Below are positions 5,241-6,336 of a DNA stretch of 6,336 nt, in pieces; the first letter of the stretch is position 1; each line of letters begins with the position of its first letter. A program made the position numbers and the translations under genes. The notes under the pieces are model-generated. The model was not told where the DNA came from. It saw nothing but the letters and a program-made list of their open reading frames with translations, and ran no database searches. The stretch is from Planctomycetota bacterium (GTDB taxonomy: Bacteria; Planctomycetota; Phycisphaerae; Sedimentisphaerales; SM23-30). Location: contig JAKJEP010000200.1 of assembly GCA_022705365.1 (NCBI GenBank), positions 1-6,336 on the forward strand. Direction: 5' to 3'.

Positions 5241-5963
5241 ATGGCCAAACGATTCATGGATACCCAGCTTTATGACAAGCAATGGTACCGGAAGCTAAAA
5301 CCGGCGCAGAAATGTTTTTATCAGTATTTGTTGCTGAAATGTGACATAGCCGGGCTGTGGGATATTGATATGGAGGCGGCGTCCTTCTACATCGGGGAAG
5401 AAATCACCTTAACCATGATCGACTCCCTGAATGCAGGGCAAGAGCGAGTAATCCAAGTCGAAAATAAACTGTGGATATGCGACTTTGTAGAATTTCAGTA
5501 TGGCCAGCTTTCCGAACAGTGTCCACCTCACAAACCAGTGATTGCCTTACTCAAAAAATACAATCTTTTTGAAAGGGTTATTAAAGGGTTAGTTAAGGGT
5601 AAGGAAAGGGTAAGCATTACCCTTGAGGATAAAGATAAAGATAAGGATAAAGATAAAGATAGTCTTAAGGGGGAGTGTGAGGGGGAAATGGAATATCATA
5701 ATTTTATCCCGAATTTCAACCGACCCAACCCCGATGATGTACAAGCGTATGCTGAGCAGATCGGCTTCGCCGGTTTTGTTCTGGATGATTTTATGGAGTA
5801 TTATGACCGGGTGGACTGGAAGCAAAAAGATACCCCGATCACCAAATGGCAGCCGCTTGTCAAAGCGTGGAAGAAAAATCAAAAGTCATTGAGCCGTGCC
5901 GGGCCAGCAGGTGGAATCGACGTAGAGGCGGCCAAACAGGAAGCACTTAAATACGCGAGGTGA
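5241..5963 (+). CDS. Phage/ICE-type replication initiator-like protein (DnaD-like replisome organizer)
   Basis: A 240-residue protein likely to bind the element origin and recruit host replication proteins. Residues 1 to about 110 (MAKRFMDTQLYDKQWYRKL, then CDIAGLW, then WICDFVEFQYG) resemble the N-terminal winged-helix-like domain of phage replication proteins. Residues 111-155 are a charged linker with five Asp-Lys pairs (130-139). Residues 160-212 (RPNPDDVQAYAEQIG, FMEYYD, W, ITKWQPLVKAW) match the C-terminal pattern of DnaD-like replisome organizers: a helix with YY, then W, then W about 8-10 residues apart. The family assignment is from memory of these patterns and was not searched. ATG 5241 follows GAGGT (5232-5236). 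The linker-coding DNA carries phased 11-bp repeats, suggesting the origin is inside the gene. The downstream gene starts 5 nt after the stop, so the two are probably co-translated. Confidence 0.7.
   Translation: MAKRFMDTQLYDKQWYRKLKPAQKCFYQYLLLKCDIAGLWDIDMEAASFYIGEEITLTMIDSLNAGQERVIQVENKLWICDFVEFQYGQLSEQCPPHKPVIALLKKYNLFERVIKGLVKGKERVSITLEDKDKDKDKDKDSLKGECEGEMEYHNFIPNFNRPNPDDVQAYAEQIGFAGFVLDDFMEYYDRVDWKQKDTPITKWQPLVKAWKKNQKSLSRAGPAGGIDVEAAKQEALKYAR
5573..5624. repeat. Phased 11-bp iterons (candidate replication origin)
   Basis: The octamer AAGGGTWA occurs at 5573-5580, 5584-5591, 5595-5602 and 5606-5613, and as its inverted form TTACCCTT at 5617-5624. Successive starts are exactly 11 bp apart, about one helical turn. 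The last two copies form a perfect 8-bp inverted repeat around GCA. The repeat drifts through all three codon positions, so the encoded peptide (ERVIKGLVKGKERVSITL) is not periodic. The signal is therefore in the DNA. It lies in the linker-coding part of the initiator-like gene, as iterons do in lambda O. Confidence 0.65.
5628..5660 (+). repeat. GATAAR hexamer tandem repeat
   Basis: Five consecutive hexamers GATAAA, GATAAA, GATAAG, GATAAA, GATAAA (5628-5657) plus a sixth GAT encode (Asp-Lys)5-Asp. The run is purine-rich on the plus strand and easily melted, and directly follows the phased iterons. It may act as a DNA-unwinding stretch as well as a flexible charged linker. Microsatellite slippage would change the linker by two residues per unit without breaking the frame. 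Confidence 0.8.
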
Positions 5964-5968
5964 ACGGA

Positions 5969-6336
5969 ATGGATTTGACAATCGAATATATCACGACAGA
6001 ACTTGAGGGTTTTTACCCGAACAGTTGGGCATTAACGCCCAAGATTTTGGGTGAGATGTATGCCAAGCTGAACCGGCTGGGATGGACACAGCATGATTTT
6101 GATCGTGCGCTGCGATTGTACCGCGATGCCCCGGAACGGCTGGAAACCAAAACGATCCATACACCCCCCGATGTACGCCAGCTTATCCGACTCCACGACA
6201 AAAAAGAGTGTTATTCGTATAGCTTCCCATGTAAACCGGTACCACCGCCGGAATGGAATAAAGGCGCTATGGCAGCTTTCAAGGAAGATGGACGCTTGGG
6301 TTTGGCGATTTACATGCTGGCGATGTGCGACCGATA
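5969..6336 (+). CDS. Partial gene, possible helicase-loader-like replication protein (G39P-like?)
   Basis: The frame is open from ATG 5969 to the window end, 122 codons with no stop, so the C-terminus is missing. GAGG (5957-5960) overlaps the end of the previous gene and lies about 8 nt upstream of the start. The stop of that gene (5961-5963) and this ATG are 5 nt apart, typical of translational coupling. The first 75 residues show the order FYPNSWALTPK, L-G-W, a helix with ALRLYRDA, and HTPPDVRQLIRL. This recalls small phage proteins that load or inhibit the replicative helicase, where YP near the N-terminus and a Pro-containing segment before a last helix are common. The next part is rich in Pro and Cys (SFPCKPVPPPEW). 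The position after an initiator-like gene fits, but the family call is weak and not searched. It could equally be an unknown phage protein. Confidence 0.55.
   Translation, partial: MDLTIEYITTELEGFYPNSWALTPKILGEMYAKLNRLGWTQHDFDRALRLYRDAPERLETKTIHTPPDVRQLIRLHDKKECYSYSFPCKPVPPPEWNKGAMAAFKEDGRLGLAIYMLAMCDR

Noticed and set aside
5573..5657. Could the repeats be a CRISPR array?
   Set aside because: Units are 8-11 bp and 6 bp with no unique spacers, and they lie inside a coding gene.
6013..6201. 62-codon minus-strand frame near the right end
   Set aside because: It is antisense to the plus-strand gene starting at 5969, which has a ribosome site, fits the operon spacing and stays open to the window end.

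Overview
The window looks bacterial: compact genes, clear Shine-Dalgarno sequences, sigma70-like promoter hexamers and a tRNA fragment without an encoded CCA end. The lineage cannot be fixed from the sequence. A secreted beta-helix carbohydrate-active-type protein is common in polysaccharide degraders (Planctomycetes, Lentisphaerae, Bacteroidetes and similar), but this is weak taxonomic evidence. The window appears to be a tRNA-borne integration hot spot: accessory genes on the left and the start of a phage or other integrative-element replication module on the right.

Layout. (1) 1-155: left edge, no confident gene. (2) 156-181: a 26-bp copy of the 3' end of a tRNA, minus strand (T-loop, 3' T-stem, acceptor strand), followed by an AT-rich leader and a very short gene start (365-487) that looks like a truncated element gene. 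(3) 444-1901, minus: a CPA1 cation/proton antiporter of NhaP2 type with a C-terminal TrkA-C-like domain. (4) 2021-4042, minus: an exported right-handed parallel beta-helix protein resembling GH141-type enzymes, with an extended -10 promoter at 4092-4100. (5) 4388-4432: the second copy of the tRNA 3' end, here the whole 3' half of a probable tRNA-Lys(UUU); its 5' half is absent, as expected at one border of an integrated element. (6) 4432-4824: element edge with a strong rho-independent terminator (4478-4523), a GC-rich fold that can form a three-way junction (4624-4689) and a promoter with an overlapping dyad (4750-4787). (7) 4825-6336, plus: three tightly spaced co-directional genes: a ribbon-helix-helix protein, a replication-initiator-like protein, and a partial gene cut by the window end that may be a helicase-loader-like partner.

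How it fits together. The two tRNA-end copies are in the same orientation and about 4.2 kb apart. Each has element-like DNA on its right, which is what tandem integration into one tRNA gene would leave. The antiporter and beta-helix genes lie between the copies and may be cargo or host DNA trapped between two events; no integrase is visible in the window. The strongest new observation is inside the initiator-like gene. Four direct copies and one inverted copy of an AAGGGTTA/AAGGGTAA octamer start every 11 bp exactly (5573-5624), followed by five GATAAR hexamers (5628-5657). Because 11 is not a multiple of three, the repeat is not a by-product of a repeated peptide. It resembles an iteron-type origin embedded in the initiator gene, as in lambda O.
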